From Cupriavidus basilensis (lineage in GTDB: Bacteria > Pseudomonadota > Gammaproteobacteria > Burkholderiales > Burkholderiaceae): DNA of 64,000 bases. Positions 1-9,064 of the stretch are shown one piece after another. Every line of letters starts with the position of its first letter. Position 1 is the stretch's first letter. The notes below the pieces were generated by a model that saw only the letters and a program-made list of their open reading frames with translations, made no database searches and had not been told where the DNA came from. The stretch covers positions 1-64,000 of the forward strand of contig NZ_JARJLM010000163.1 of the NCBI RefSeq assembly GCF_029335485.1. The letters run 5' to 3'. The translations under genes were made by a program, and so were the position numbers.

Positions 1-357
1 CCACTGAATGTGGAACTCAAATCGACCGAGCAGCACGTCGCACCTACGGCAGGTGCCGTCGTGAGGCTGCGGTTCGAAACCGAGAACACGGGGCGCACGG
101 CGATCCTCCAGGCCAGGACCAGCGACGGCAAGCCCTTGCCCTTCGGCGCAGAGGTTTTCGATGTCAGCGGGCAAAGCGTTGGCACGGTGGCGCAGGCCAG
201 CCGCATCATCGCGCGCAGATTGCACAAGGACGCTGGCGAGCTGACCGTCAAGTGGGGCGGTAGCCCCTCCGAACAGTGCGCGGTGGCCTACAACCTGCCC
301 GAGACGGCCCCCGGCAGCACTCCCCCCTATTCCGCAACGGCATTGGTCTGCAAATGA
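1..357 (+). CDS. Fimbrial outer-membrane usher, C-terminal fragment
   Basis: The frame is open from the first base, so the gene starts upstream of the window and only its last 118 residues are seen. The fragment reads as the usher C-terminal beta-sandwich domains that hold chaperone-subunit complexes before secretion: a basic stretch with VVRLRFET, then LPFGAEVFD and GQSVGTVAQAS, then a final domain with LTVKWG and a Cys (SEQC) paired with the terminal VCK. Ushers of the chaperone-usher pathway are outer-membrane pores of roughly 800 residues. The stop overlaps the start of the adhesin gene by four bases (ATGA), which indicates translational coupling. A GTG at position 10 could be mistaken for a start but is internal. 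Confidence 0.85.
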   Translation, partial: PLNVELKSTEQHVAPTAGAVVRLRFETENTGRTAILQARTSDGKPLPFGAEVFDVSGQSVGTVAQASRIIARRLHKDAGELTVKWGGSPSEQCAVAYNLPETAPGSTPPYSATALVCK

Positions 358-1481
358 CGCACGCAATGATGGTACCTTCGCTTTCCCGAGAGCAGCGCAC
401 TGACGGCCGGCGTATCCGGCAATCCGTCATCTGTCTGAAGACCGCCATCCTGCTGTGGCTGGCAACCGTCTGCTCCTCCGCCTTCGCCCGCGTAGAGTGC
501 AGCGTAAACTACAGCGATCTCAACTTTTCCCTGCCGACCGGGACCTATACCATTCCGCGTGGTGCGCCGACAGGCACCCGGATCACGCCCTTCACGCGCC
601 TCCAGCAAACCTACCAGAATGTCTGGAATTGCAACGACACGGCCGACATCGCCTTTGGCCCGGCATTGCAATCGACGCTGACCTTCTCCGGCACGACGTA
701 CTGGGAGAACGGTCTCAGCTACCAGGTATTCAATACCAACCTTGACGGCGTTGGCTTGATCATGCAGAGCGTCGGTTATATGGAACGGGCGGGCTGGTCC
801 CAGACACGGGGACTCGACACCACCAGTTGGCTGGGCATGGCAAGCGCCCGGTACTCGCCTCCGCCGGGCCCCCTCTTAAACAGCGGTGTGGGTATGGCAT
901 TCGCCTTCGTGAAGACCGGGCCCATTACACCGGGCATGGTGGTCCTCGGTGTCATTGCCCAGGCCGGCATGGCCGAATTCCCGTCCGGCACGCCGAACGG
1001 CCCGGTCAGCAGCGTGACGTATCAACTACCGGTAACAGCATTCACTGGGAATTCGATATTCATCGTGCCGGCGTGCACCACGCCGAGTATCCCGGTCGAT
1101 CTACGCTCGCACCGAAGCTCCGAATTCAGCGGCCCCAATACGGTTACGTCTTCAGTCAACTTCGATCTTGCGTTGAACAATTGCCCGGCGGGAATGAAAG
1201 CCATCCAGTACCAGGTCGACGCCGTCACACCGATCATCAGCTCGGTGAACTCCGTTGTGGCGCTGGATGGCACCTCCACCGCAACCGGCGTGGGCGTGCA
1301 GTTGCTAGACGGCTCCGGCGCCGCCTTTCAACTGGGCCGTGCCCAGACCTTCAACGGATACAACAGCACCACCGGCGGCAGCTACACCATCCCCTTCAGG
1401 GCCCGCTACATCCAGACGGGATCTACGGTGGGACCTGGCAGGGCCAACAGCGTGATGACATTCACCATGACCTATCAGTAG
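354..1481 (+). CDS. Chaperone-usher fimbrial protein, probable tip adhesin
   Basis: 375 residues from the ATG that overlaps the usher stop; a second ATG pair lies at 366-371. Residues about 25-47 form a hydrophobic signal (AILLWLATVCSSAFA) after an unusually long basic N-terminus, so export is expected. An N-terminal domain of about 200 residues (starting VECSVNYSDLNF) is followed by a pilin domain from about VPACTTPSI to the end. The C-terminus VMTFTMTYQ is the typical donor-strand beta-strand of fimbrial subunits. The two-domain layout and position last after the usher fit a FimH-like adhesin at the pilus tip. The receptor cannot be predicted. Upstream ATGs in this frame lie inside the usher gene and are not used. 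Confidence 0.8.
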   Translation: MTHAMMVPSLSREQRTDGRRIRQSVICLKTAILLWLATVCSSAFARVECSVNYSDLNFSLPTGTYTIPRGAPTGTRITPFTRLQQTYQNVWNCNDTADIAFGPALQSTLTFSGTTYWENGLSYQVFNTNLDGVGLIMQSVGYMERAGWSQTRGLDTTSWLGMASARYSPPPGPLLNSGVGMAFAFVKTGPITPGMVVLGVIAQAGMAEFPSGTPNGPVSSVTYQLPVTAFTGNSIFIVPACTTPSIPVDLRSHRSSEFSGPNTVTSSVNFDLALNNCPAGMKAIQYQVDAVTPIISSVNSVVALDGTSTATGVGVQLLDGSGAAFQLGRAQTFNGYNSTTGGSYTIPFRARYIQTGSTVGPGRANSVMTFTMTYQ

Positions 1482-1604
1482 CATCTGCGTACCGTCTTGG
1501 CCGCGCTTTGCCTGGGTTGCGGGTGCTCTATCGTTCGGGAAACAGTGGTCAGCACATCGACAGAAAGCGGGCGGACAGGCAGCGCGCCCATTGGAGGTTT
1601 AGGG

Positions 1605-2423
1605 ATGACACAGACTCGGATCTCCGCACCGGGCCGTGCGGAACTCGACCTCGCTTTTACGTCGTTCTTTGGAATGGATGGCGGCAATCCCGATGCGGCC
1701 CTCTGGGTGTGCGATGTGGCTCCGTTGTTCAGCTGCATGCCATCGCTGAAAGCACTGCGCCCGGAGAAGCAGCCCGGCTCCTGGAACGCCGCCTTTCGTC
1801 GAGCCAATGCTCACTTCTTCCAGCAATGGCAAACGCACTACCGAATTGCGCGCGTCATCGCAGCGGCCTACGCATCGACCCTGGCGCCAGAGCATAGCCC
1901 AATCGACGCGACGGAGTATTTCTACCACTATCTCTATGCGCCGCATGGCTGGGAGTTCAAGTTGAATCTCTTTCCATTTCCAGAAAATCCACGTCCCAGC
2001 CGGCCATGGAACGAGGCGTTCGAAGAAGATTCCGTCCTGCTCTCCAAATCGGCCTACTTGCACTTGTGCCGCAATGGCGGCCGATTCCGCTTCATCTCCA
2101 AGCTGCGCCATCTGCATCAACCGCGCATCATCCTGTGCTTGGGCCAACGGCACAGGTACGATTATCTGCGTGCATTCGGCTTCGAAGGTATCGATGGAAT
2201 TGAGGAAATTCTGCAGCCTGCAGATGTACCTCAATCGCTATATGTCTTTGAACATGAACGAACTGCGCTGGTGCTTAGCCCTTCACTCGGCGGCCCCAAA
2301 GGGTTGAGTTCCAATGTGCTTCTTGACGCGCTGGGAGCCTACTTGGCGCGGCGGCTGGACGCATCGGATTTCCCTCCCCATCCGGGCGCACGGCTGACCG
2401 CCCTTTCCCATTCCGCACCATAG
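1605..2423 (+). CDS. Uncharacterised protein, first of a tandem paralogue pair
   Basis: 272 residues from an ATG eight bases after TTGGAGG, a good ribosome site; longer in-frame starts lack one. No signal peptide or membrane segment. The protein aligns end to end with the product at 2694-3476: shared blocks are FGMDGGNPDAALWVCD near the start, EFKLNLFPFP in the middle, LCRNGGRFRFIS, then PRIILCLGQRH and a C-terminal SPSLGGPKGLSSNVLL. The GGNP-x-A-x-x-W opening and the later hydrophobic strand ending LG are reminiscent of the uracil-DNA-glycosylase-like fold, but this is a weak inference and no activity is claimed. It follows the pilus genes on the same strand after 123 bases. Confidence 0.75.
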   Translation: MTQTRISAPGRAELDLAFTSFFGMDGGNPDAALWVCDVAPLFSCMPSLKALRPEKQPGSWNAAFRRANAHFFQQWQTHYRIARVIAAAYASTLAPEHSPIDATEYFYHYLYAPHGWEFKLNLFPFPENPRPSRPWNEAFEEDSVLLSKSAYLHLCRNGGRFRFISKLRHLHQPRIILCLGQRHRYDYLRAFGFEGIDGIEEILQPADVPQSLYVFEHERTALVLSPSLGGPKGLSSNVLLDALGAYLARRLDASDFPPHPGARLTALSHSAP

Positions 2424-2693
2424 TGAGCCTCCACCGCCTTGACCCGGACCCCGAATCAAGGCGAGCCCAAAGAAGGAATGCCGGGCCACCTGGATCCATG
2501 ACTTGGAGTCGGACTGACCGGCAGACAATTCGAGAAGGCCTGAAACTCTTTGAAGCGAAACACTTCATCCGCGCCCATGTCTCGTTTGGTATCCGGCGAG
2601 ACGATTCCAGCGGCACGGGCGGCGGGTTAGGTGGCCGGTCAGCACGTTGAGGCGCTGAGTTAACGGGGCGCATTGCGCTGTAAGGGGAGCAGT

Positions 2694-3476
2694 ATGGAAA
2701 ATGCCGTGTTTACTAGGTCGGAGTTGGACGGCTATTTTGCTTCGTATGTCGGGATGGAAGGGGGAAATCCGGGGGCGTCGGTGTGGTTCTGCGACGGAAG
2801 CCCACATCCGTGGTTCGAACATCTGACCGCGCCGCTGAGGCCGCGCACGGCCCCTCCGGCATGGGATGCAGCGTTTCGCACAACGTATCGCGAGAGCCTC
2901 GGAAAATGGATGGGCCACCAGCATATTGCCCGCATCATGGCGGCGGCTCGCGCCGAAGTGTTGGGCCTCCCCCTGTATGCCACGGACTGCCAGCAGTATT
3001 ACGAACAGCAGCTGTATGGGCCCTGGGGCGCCGAGTTCAAGCTGAGCCTGTTTCCATTGCCATTGCATCTCGATGGCCTAACGCCTTGGTCCAAGGTGTT
3101 CCGCGGACAAAGGGAGTTGGTACCCAAGCAGCGCTATCTGGACCTTTGCCGCCATGGCGGGCGTTTCCGCTTTCTGTCCGAGATCTGCACGCGTTGGCAG
3201 CCAAAGCTCGTGGTGTGCTTGGGCCATCGGCATACGGAAGACTTTATTCGAGCCTTCGCGCTCGGCGATGTGGTCGCCGAAGAACTGCTGTTGCAGCCAG
3301 CCGATCAGGCGAAACACCTGCGCATGTTCAAACGGCGTGGGACCGGCTGGATCATCTGTCCCGCTCTGGCAGGCACATCGGGCATGAACTCAGATGCACT
3401 GCTGAATGCATTTGGCAGGTTGCTTGCCACTTACCTCAATCCGTCTGACTTTCATATCCCGAAGGACAGAGGCTGA
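2694..3476 (+). CDS. Uncharacterised protein, second of a tandem paralogue pair
   Basis: 260 residues from an ATG preceded by AAGGGGAGC. It is clearly homologous to the preceding gene over its full length: VGMEGGNPGASVWFCD, EFKLSLFPLP, LCRHGGRFRFLSE, PKLVVCLGHRH, LLQPAD and SGMNSDALLNAFG all have counterparts there. No secretion signal or membrane helix is visible, so both are probably cytosolic. The 270 bases between the two genes carry no supported gene. The pair most likely arose by local duplication followed by considerable divergence. Conserved Gly-Gly-Asn-Pro, Trp and Asp residues near the N-terminus would be the place to look for an active site. The function is unknown to me. Confidence 0.75.
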   Translation: MENAVFTRSELDGYFASYVGMEGGNPGASVWFCDGSPHPWFEHLTAPLRPRTAPPAWDAAFRTTYRESLGKWMGHQHIARIMAAARAEVLGLPLYATDCQQYYEQQLYGPWGAEFKLSLFPLPLHLDGLTPWSKVFRGQRELVPKQRYLDLCRHGGRFRFLSEICTRWQPKLVVCLGHRHTEDFIRAFALGDVVAEELLLQPADQAKHLRMFKRRGTGWIICPALAGTSGMNSDALLNAFGRLLATYLNPSDFHIPKDRG

Positions 3477-3530
3477 TTGACTCGGGTAATCGCACGACGA
3501 GCGACCTGGCGGAAGCCTGGCGACACGTTG

Positions 3531-4220
3531 TTAGCGCGCACTCTCCCGAATTTTCCTCGCCACGTGCTCGGAAATGAGCCGCCTCCAATCGTCAAGATTT
3601 ACTCGCGCATAGGTTTCGTCTGTCTGCCACAACTGGTGCACGGCCATGCCGCGCACTTGATTTAGCGTGAGATTCAGAACTCGCTCTGCGTCCTTCGCGG
3701 CCAAGCCCGATGCCTGGAGCACCTGCAGCCAGCGGGCGTTTGTCGTCTGCCGATAGCGCATCATTACTGGCATGATCCGTTCCATCAACTCGGGATCGGT
3801 GCGCGCTACCATCAGTACCTCCAACGCTACTGTGAACGGCCAATCCAGATATACGCTCACGCAGTCCGCAATGAATCCCTCGATGGGATTCGCGCGTGCT
3901 TCGGGCGACTCGGCCACCCGCTGACCGCGCTCAGTCGCCACATCGTAAATCCACTCTGTGGCTGCCACCACGAGTTCCGCTTTGGTCGCGAAGTGGTGCA
4001 TCAGCGCGCCATTGGAGAGCCCTGACTGGGTTGCAACCTCCTTGGTCGTCAAGCCACCGTAGCCACGCCGCATGAGCACGTCGATAGTCGCAGCGAGAAG
4101 TCGCTCACGTGCCTCCCGGCTGCGTGTCTCCTGCGACCGGCGGACTGGAACGCCGGATCCTGCGGCTGCCCCTCCAGTGGAGGACGTCCTTCGACGTATC
4201 GGAGACTTAGGTTCCGGCAT
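3531..4220 (-). CDS. TetR-family transcriptional regulator
   Basis: 229 residues. After a basic, Ser/Gly-rich leader of about 35 residues, a TetR-type DNA-binding domain runs roughly 36-85: RLLAATIDVLMRRGYGGLTT, then helix-turn-helix KEVATQSGLSNGALMHHF with the usual tyrosine replaced by Met-His, and KAELV. The C-terminal two thirds are the helical ligand-binding and dimerisation part, with TetR_C-like HQLWQTDE near the end. It is transcribed away from the Rieske oxygenase at 4388, so it most likely represses that operon and is released by an aromatic ligand. An inverted repeat at 4314-4335 in the shared promoter region is a candidate operator. Its proximity rather than any ligand motif is the basis for this role. 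Confidence 0.88.
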   Translation of the reverse strand: MPEPKSPIRRRTSSTGGAAAGSGVPVRRSQETRSREARERLLAATIDVLMRRGYGGLTTKEVATQSGLSNGALMHHFATKAELVVAATEWIYDVATERGQRVAESPEARANPIEGFIADCVSVYLDWPFTVALEVLMVARTDPELMERIMPVMMRYRQTTNARWLQVLQASGLAAKDAERVLNLTLNQVRGMAVHQLWQTDETYARVNLDDWRRLISEHVARKIRESAR

Positions 4221-4313
4221 GGTGCTCGACGCGGGAATCTCTCATAAAATCCATAAAAATCAGCTATTTACGTTGAATTATACCAGAACACGGGCGGGTA
4301 ATCCCCTACATTT

Positions 4314-4335
4314 ACAAACCGCTCACTCTGTTTGT
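4314..4335. promoter_or_regulatory. Candidate TetR operator (inverted repeat)
   Basis: ACAAAC at 4314-4319 and its exact complement GTTTGT at 4330-4335 are separated by ten bases in the divergent TetR/oxygenase region, about 50 bases before the oxygenase start. Size and position suit a TetR dimer site, but the arms are short and the role is inferred. Confidence 0.35.
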
Positions 4336-4387
4336 TTGTGTATAGAATGAACTCGTTGAACGGACACAACAACAGCGGAGACCCCAA

Positions 4388-5440
4388 ATGACCTATCTCA
4401 AGAATGCTTGGTATGTGGCGTGTTTGACGCATCAAGTTCGTGCTGGCGAGATGTTTCATCGCACATTGCTTGATGAGGCCGTAGTCTTCTATAGGAAGCA
4501 GGACGGATCACCGGTGGCTCTGCAAGACCGCTGCCCACACCGCTTTGTTCCCCTTCACCTCGGGACGATTCGCGGCGACCAGATCGAGTGCGGATATCAC
4601 GGCTTGCGCTTCGATTGTTCAGGAGCCTGTGTAAAGAACCCTCATGGCGACGGCAAAATTCCCGCAGCCGCCAAAGTGCGCGCGTACCCGGTGGAGGAGC
4701 GCCATGGAATGCTCTGGATCTGGATGGGAGATGCCCCCGCGGATCTTGCTCTTCTTCCAGACTACAGTGTGTTGGATCCTTCCTCAGGCTACCTTGTGAG
4801 CACGGGCGGGTATATCCATATCAAGGCCAACTATGAATTGATGGCCGAGAATCTACTCGATCTCAGCCACATTACTTACCTGCACGACGGTCTCCTGGGC
4901 AGTCCAGAACAGGTCGGCGCGGATCAGGTCTTGACCGAGGACGAGGGGCACATTGTTTGCCGCCGGTGGATGCCGGGCATCAGCGTGCCCGGGGTATTCG
5001 ATATGCTCTACCGGCGCGACCAGGGTCTGGTCGACATGTGGACGGAGATGCGGTGGATGCCACCCAGCTGCTTCTTGCTGGACTCTGGCGTCCACGCTGT
5101 CGGCGCCACGCGCGAGGACCACGGGTGGTATTACGGCGTCCACATTCTCACGCCGGAAACGCGATATACGACGCATTATCACTTTGCGGCAGCATTACCA
5201 GCCGGCACCCGCTTGACCGATGCGGAAGCAGCCAAATTTGCCGAGATGCGGCGCTTCGCGTTCGAGGAACAAGACAAGCCCATTCTTGACGCTCAACAGG
5301 CGGCGCTGGGCGAAACGGACTTCTGGGCAATGAAACCGGTGCTTCTCACAATCGATGCAGGTCCTGTACGCATGCGCCGCGCGATCGAGCGACTCATCGC
5401 AGCGGAGCGGCAAACGGCACAGCCCGCAAGCGTCGATTGA
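4388..5440 (+). CDS. Rieske non-haem iron aromatic oxygenase, VanA/DdmC-type O-demethylase oxygenase
   Basis: 350 residues, start supported by GCGGAGA upstream. The N-terminal Rieske [2Fe-2S] domain has Cys49-x-His51 and Cys68-x2-His71 (QDRCPHRF and ECGYHG). The mononuclear iron site follows in ENLLDLSHITYLH, with Asp158, His161 and His166. Length and motifs match the vanillate O-demethylase oxygenase group, which also includes dicamba O-demethylase and related single-component oxygenases that hydroxylate or demethylate methoxylated aromatics in the cytosol. A VanB-type reductase follows at 5559 and would supply electrons. The TetR neighbour (the usual vanAB regulator is GntR-type) and the porin downstream suggest that the true substrate may not be vanillate, so no symbol is given. 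Confidence 0.85.
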   Translation: MTYLKNAWYVACLTHQVRAGEMFHRTLLDEAVVFYRKQDGSPVALQDRCPHRFVPLHLGTIRGDQIECGYHGLRFDCSGACVKNPHGDGKIPAAAKVRAYPVEERHGMLWIWMGDAPADLALLPDYSVLDPSSGYLVSTGGYIHIKANYELMAENLLDLSHITYLHDGLLGSPEQVGADQVLTEDEGHIVCRRWMPGISVPGVFDMLYRRDQGLVDMWTEMRWMPPSCFLLDSGVHAVGATREDHGWYYGVHILTPETRYTTHYHFAAALPAGTRLTDAEAAKFAEMRRFAFEEQDKPILDAQQAALGETDFWAMKPVLLTIDAGPVRMRRAIERLIAAERQTAQPASVD

Positions 5441-5558
5441 TCAGTCATTTTCGCTACTAGCATTTTGCCAGTCGGCCGCCAAGGTCGGCTGCCAATGCTT
5501 TAGCTCCCTTCTCTGTGGTAGGAAGCCGGACATCTCCGGCACGCTGACTCTCGCTGTC

Positions 5559-6518
5559 ATGGACACTGACAACACTACTGTACGCGTCGTTCGGAAGCAG
5601 TTCGACGCCGACGACATTTGCATATTTACCTTGCAGCCGCTCGATGGCTCTGCAGTACCGGCCTTCCAGGCCGGCGCGCATATTGATGTCCATCTGCCGA
5701 ACGGAATGATTCGACAGTATTCTCTCTGCAATCCCCCTCATGTGCGTGACCACTATTTGATCGGGGTGCTCAAGGACCCTGCAACGCGTGGTGGCTCCCA
5801 ATCGCTTCACGAGGAGGTTACTGAAGGCGACGTGCTGACGATCAGCCTCCCGCGGAATCTGTTTTCCCTCGCCGACCATGCGCAGCGTCACCTACTGCTC
5901 GCGGGCGGCATTGGAATAACTCCGCTGATTGCGATGGCATGGCACTTGGAGGCGCGCCGCGCAAATTATCACCTGCACTACTATACGCGTAGCCCTCAAC
6001 GCACTGCGTTTCTCGAGCAAATCCGAACGTCATCGCTAGCGGGAAACGTCTCCCATTGGTTCGATTCAGCACCGAGCCAGGAAAAACCTACAGTGGCCGA
6101 GCTTCTCCGGCGCGCGCCACGCGATACGCATGTCTACGTTTGCGGACCTGCCGGGTTCATCAATCATGTCATTGATGAGTGCGGCAGAGTCGGCTGGCCG
6201 GCTGGACAGGTGCATTTCGAGAGATTCACTGCAGCGCCAAGCACAGGGGAAACCGAGTTCACGGTTGTGATTCGTAGCAGCGGGCAGCGGATCCCGATTG
6301 CAGGAGATACGTCAGTCGTGCAAGCACTTGAATGCGCCGGAATTTCGATTCCAGTCTCGTGTGAACAAGGCATCTGCGGCACGTGCCTCACGCGAATCTG
6401 CGCCGGCGTACCCGACCACCGAGATCAGTATCTGACCAAAGACGAGCGCATGGCCGCCAATATGTTCACGCCCTGCTGCTCGCGATCCCTGACACCAGAA
6501 CTTGTGCTTGATCTGTAG
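5559..6518 (+). CDS. VanB-type oxygenase reductase (FMN, NAD, plant-type [2Fe-2S])
   Basis: 319 residues from the ATG giving MDTDNTTVRV; longer in-frame starts would overlap the oxygenase. Domain order is the phthalate-dioxygenase-reductase type: FMN-binding barrel (residues about 1-100, with IRQYSLCN), NAD-binding domain (LLLAGGIGITPLIAMA; VYVCGPAGF), then a C-terminal ferredoxin domain with PVSCEQGICGTCLT and a last cysteine in TPCCSRS. It transfers electrons from NADH to the Rieske oxygenase encoded 118 bases upstream. The intergenic gap is larger than usual for such pairs and no strong ribosome site precedes the ATG, so the exact start is uncertain. Confidence 0.85.
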   Translation: MDTDNTTVRVVRKQFDADDICIFTLQPLDGSAVPAFQAGAHIDVHLPNGMIRQYSLCNPPHVRDHYLIGVLKDPATRGGSQSLHEEVTEGDVLTISLPRNLFSLADHAQRHLLLAGGIGITPLIAMAWHLEARRANYHLHYYTRSPQRTAFLEQIRTSSLAGNVSHWFDSAPSQEKPTVAELLRRAPRDTHVYVCGPAGFINHVIDECGRVGWPAGQVHFERFTAAPSTGETEFTVVIRSSGQRIPIAGDTSVVQALECAGISIPVSCEQGICGTCLTRICAGVPDHRDQYLTKDERMAANMFTPCCSRSLTPELVLDL

Positions 6519-6685
6519 GCGAGTCCCGCGTTAGCCGAGCTCAGCGTTTCCGAGGCCGTCCGTTAGCACTCTCTATTCCCTTACTTCATTAGATATCTGG
6601 AGGAGCCAAATCCACATTTCCGATATGAAATTGCAGGTTCGATTAGGTAAGCAAAAAATATAGAAGCGAGAGGAGACATCAAGAT

Positions 6686-7777
6686 ATGAAACCTGGACGA
6701 TTGGCTGTTGGTATCCTATCCGCAACCCCTTTGCTCGCCGCCGCGCAGTCTGTCACCCTCTATGGTGTGGTCGACACAGGTGTCGAGTATGTGAACAACG
6801 TCGGAGCGGCCAAGGACGGCTTGGTACGTATGCCGACACTGACTGGCACGGTCCCTTCGCGCTGGGGCTTGCGTGGCACCGAAGACCTTGGCGGCGGGCT
6901 GAAAAGTGTCTTCGTGCTCGAATCGGGCTTCGCGCCTGACTCCGGCACGTCCAACCAAGGCGGACGTTTGTTCGGTCGCCAGGCTTTTGTCGGCCTGAGC
7001 AACAAGTGGGGCCAAATCAGCTTTGGTCGCCAGTACACAATGCTGTTCTGGGCCACGTTGGACTCCGATATCCTGGGTCCGAACGTATATGGGTCGAGCT
7101 CCCTGGATAGCTACCTGCCCAACGCCCGCGCGGACAATGCCATTGCCTACAAGGGCAAGTTTGGAGGTTTCACTATTGGCGGAACATACAGCTTCGGCCG
7201 TGACACCGTCAATGCCGGCCCAAGCCCGTCTGGTACCAACTGTGCAGGGGAGAATCCTGCGGACAGTCGGGCCTGCCGGGAGTGGTCAGCCCTACTCCAA
7301 TATGAGACAAACTGGTGGGGTGTGGCCGCCGCCTATGACTCGCTACGCGGCGGACCTGGCGCTTTCGGCGCCCTGGTCAAGAGCAGCTTGAAGGACGACC
7401 GACTGTCGCTCGGCGGATACATGCTGCTGTCCAAAGCGAAGCTGGGTCTCGGCGTGATCAGCCGGAACAACGAGGCCAGTTCCACGGCGCACAGCCAAAT
7501 GTATTATGGTGGCGTTTCGTACGACGTTACCCCAGCCTTTAGCCTTGCTGGACAACTCTACTATCAGAAATACAACAACAGCGCCAACAAGGTTTGGCTT
7601 GGCGCGGTACGGGCCACCTACTCGCTCTCAAAACGGACGTCCGTCTACGCGACGGCTGGTTACATTGACAACGGCGGCCAACTCGCGCTGTCGGTCAGCA
7701 CCGGCGCGGCTGGCAGCAATACCAAGGCAGGTGGCAACCAATTTGGCACAATGATCGGCATCAAACACATCTTCTGA
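6686..7777 (+). CDS. Gram-negative general porin (OmpC-like, Burkholderiales type)
   Basis: 363 residues, start preceded by AGAGGAGACATC. A signal peptide of about 20 residues (GILSATPLLAAAQS) is followed by the hallmark start of this family, SVTLYGVVDTGVEYVN. Internal signatures are RWGLRGTEDLGGG, the long loop-3 region after FGRQAFVGL and FGRQYTMLFW, and a C-terminal strand ending in Phe (MIGIKHIF) as required for BAM-dependent insertion. It forms trimeric 16-strand outer-membrane channels for small hydrophilic solutes. It lies 167 bases after the VanB-type reductase on the same strand and may admit the aromatic substrate of that pair, which is inferred from position only. Confidence 0.92.
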   Translation: MKPGRLAVGILSATPLLAAAQSVTLYGVVDTGVEYVNNVGAAKDGLVRMPTLTGTVPSRWGLRGTEDLGGGLKSVFVLESGFAPDSGTSNQGGRLFGRQAFVGLSNKWGQISFGRQYTMLFWATLDSDILGPNVYGSSSLDSYLPNARADNAIAYKGKFGGFTIGGTYSFGRDTVNAGPSPSGTNCAGENPADSRACREWSALLQYETNWWGVAAAYDSLRGGPGAFGALVKSSLKDDRLSLGGYMLLSKAKLGLGVISRNNEASSTAHSQMYYGGVSYDVTPAFSLAGQLYYQKYNNSANKVWLGAVRATYSLSKRTSVYATAGYIDNGGQLALSVSTGAAGSNTKAGGNQFGTMIGIKHIF

Positions 7778-8001
7778 TTGTCCCCGCGCCCGGTGCTCGC
7801 CTCCCGTGCGTGCCGCGTCCTTACCGGCTTCGCCGGGCGTACTGCCGAACAACTCCTTTTGCGCAACCGATTCTTGCCGCGCCTCTGGCGTCAGGCAATT
7901 CCGTGGGTTGCCACCGCAGTCGGACTCCCGCGGCGGCAGTTCATATTACAGTGTTGCCGCACGCTTGAAATCCCCCGAGCGCGATACGACTGGCCCCAGC
8001 C

Positions 8002-8934
8002 TTAGCCTGCTACCTTGCGCGTGCTCCCTGCCTTGTCGCCGAAGAGATCGAACACGACACCACGCAGCCACTGGTTCGCCGGTGAACGGTGGTACTTTGC
8101 GTGCCAGAAGACGTTGATCGCAACATCCGGCAGCTTCGCGGGGTGGGGGACTGTCACCAAATCGAAGGGCTCGATCAGTCGGTCGGCCAGTCGCTCGGGA
8201 ATGGTAGCGATGAGGTCGGAATTGTGCAGGATATGCCCGACGCCGACGTAGTGCGGCACTGTCAGCCGGATGGTTCGCTCGACGCCACTGCGCTGAAGCA
8301 ACTCGTCAACCTTGCCATGCCCCGTACCTGCGGAGACAACCACGAGGTGCTCCGCGCCGGTGAACTCGGGTAGCGAGATCCGCCTCTTGTCGAGTCGGTG
8401 CCCGCGGCGCATCACACAGACGTAGCTCTGTGTGAAGAGCCGTCGCTGAAAAAAGCCCGCCTTAAGTTGCGGCAGCAGGCCAATGGCCAGATCCACCTTG
8501 CCGGCCTCCAGTTCATCCTTGAGATTGATCGCCGTATTCCTCACGGTGCTCAGCGTCATCGCCGGCGCCTCGCGCCCCATCCGCTCAATGAGCGCGGGCA
8601 GGAAGTAAATCTCCCCGATGTCGGTCATCCCTATCGTCACAGCTTGCCTGGCGCTAGCAGGATCGAAGCTGCTGCGCTGGTTGATGCCGCTGTGGATCAT
8701 CGCCAACGCATAGCTCACGGACTCGGCGAGTTGGTCTGCGTAGGGGGTCGGCTCCATCCCCTTTGCCGTGCGAAGGAACAGCTCGTCGCCAAAAAGCTTG
8801 CGCAGCTTGGCCAGCGAGTTGCTAACGGCTGGCTGCGAGATTCCCAGGTTGTCGGCGACCCTCGAGACGCGACGCTCGACCAGCAGTTGGTTGAAGACGA
8901 CAAGGAGATTAAGGTCCAGATCCTGGAGTTCCAT
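8002..8934 (-). CDS. nagR: LysR-type activator of the salicylate operon, NahR/NagR-like
   Basis: 310 residues. The N-terminal MELQDLDLNLLVVFNQLL and helix-turn-helix (VADNLGISQPAVSNSLAKLR) are nearly diagnostic of the NahR/NagR/DntR group of LysR proteins, and so are GMEPTPYA, TIGMTDIGEIYF, DLAIGLLPQL and the C-terminal FWHAKYH. Members activate naphthalene or salicylate genes in response to salicylate. Residues about 90-300 form the inducer-binding domain. It is divergent from nagAa, 203 bases away, with a T-N11-A palindrome between them. Converging evidence from sequence and neighbourhood makes control of the downstream nag operon very likely. Confidence 0.88.
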   Translation of the reverse strand: MELQDLDLNLLVVFNQLLVERRVSRVADNLGISQPAVSNSLAKLRKLFGDELFLRTAKGMEPTPYADQLAESVSYALAMIHSGINQRSSFDPASARQAVTIGMTDIGEIYFLPALIERMGREAPAMTLSTVRNTAINLKDELEAGKVDLAIGLLPQLKAGFFQRRLFTQSYVCVMRRGHRLDKRRISLPEFTGAEHLVVVSAGTGHGKVDELLQRSGVERTIRLTVPHYVGVGHILHNSDLIATIPERLADRLIEPFDLVTVPHPAKLPDVAINVFWHAKYHRSPANQWLRGVVFDLFGDKAGSTRKVAG

Positions 8935-9064
8935 AAGTCAGATCCATCTCGGATGAGTGATAGCGGTCGAAAGAAGCGCGCGCCGGTTGGGACAAAACAC
9001 ACCGTACCAAGCCGGTATCGACATTCTTCTTCCACCGTAGTCTCGTTACAAGGGGAGGTGATTC

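Noticed and set aside
2423..2650. 75-residue plus-strand frame between the paralogues
   Set aside because: GTG start without ribosome site, biased composition, no domain; treated as intergenic.
4388..6518. Naming the oxygenase and reductase vanA and vanB
   Set aside because: Family fits, but the TetR regulator and porin context do not show that vanillate is the substrate.
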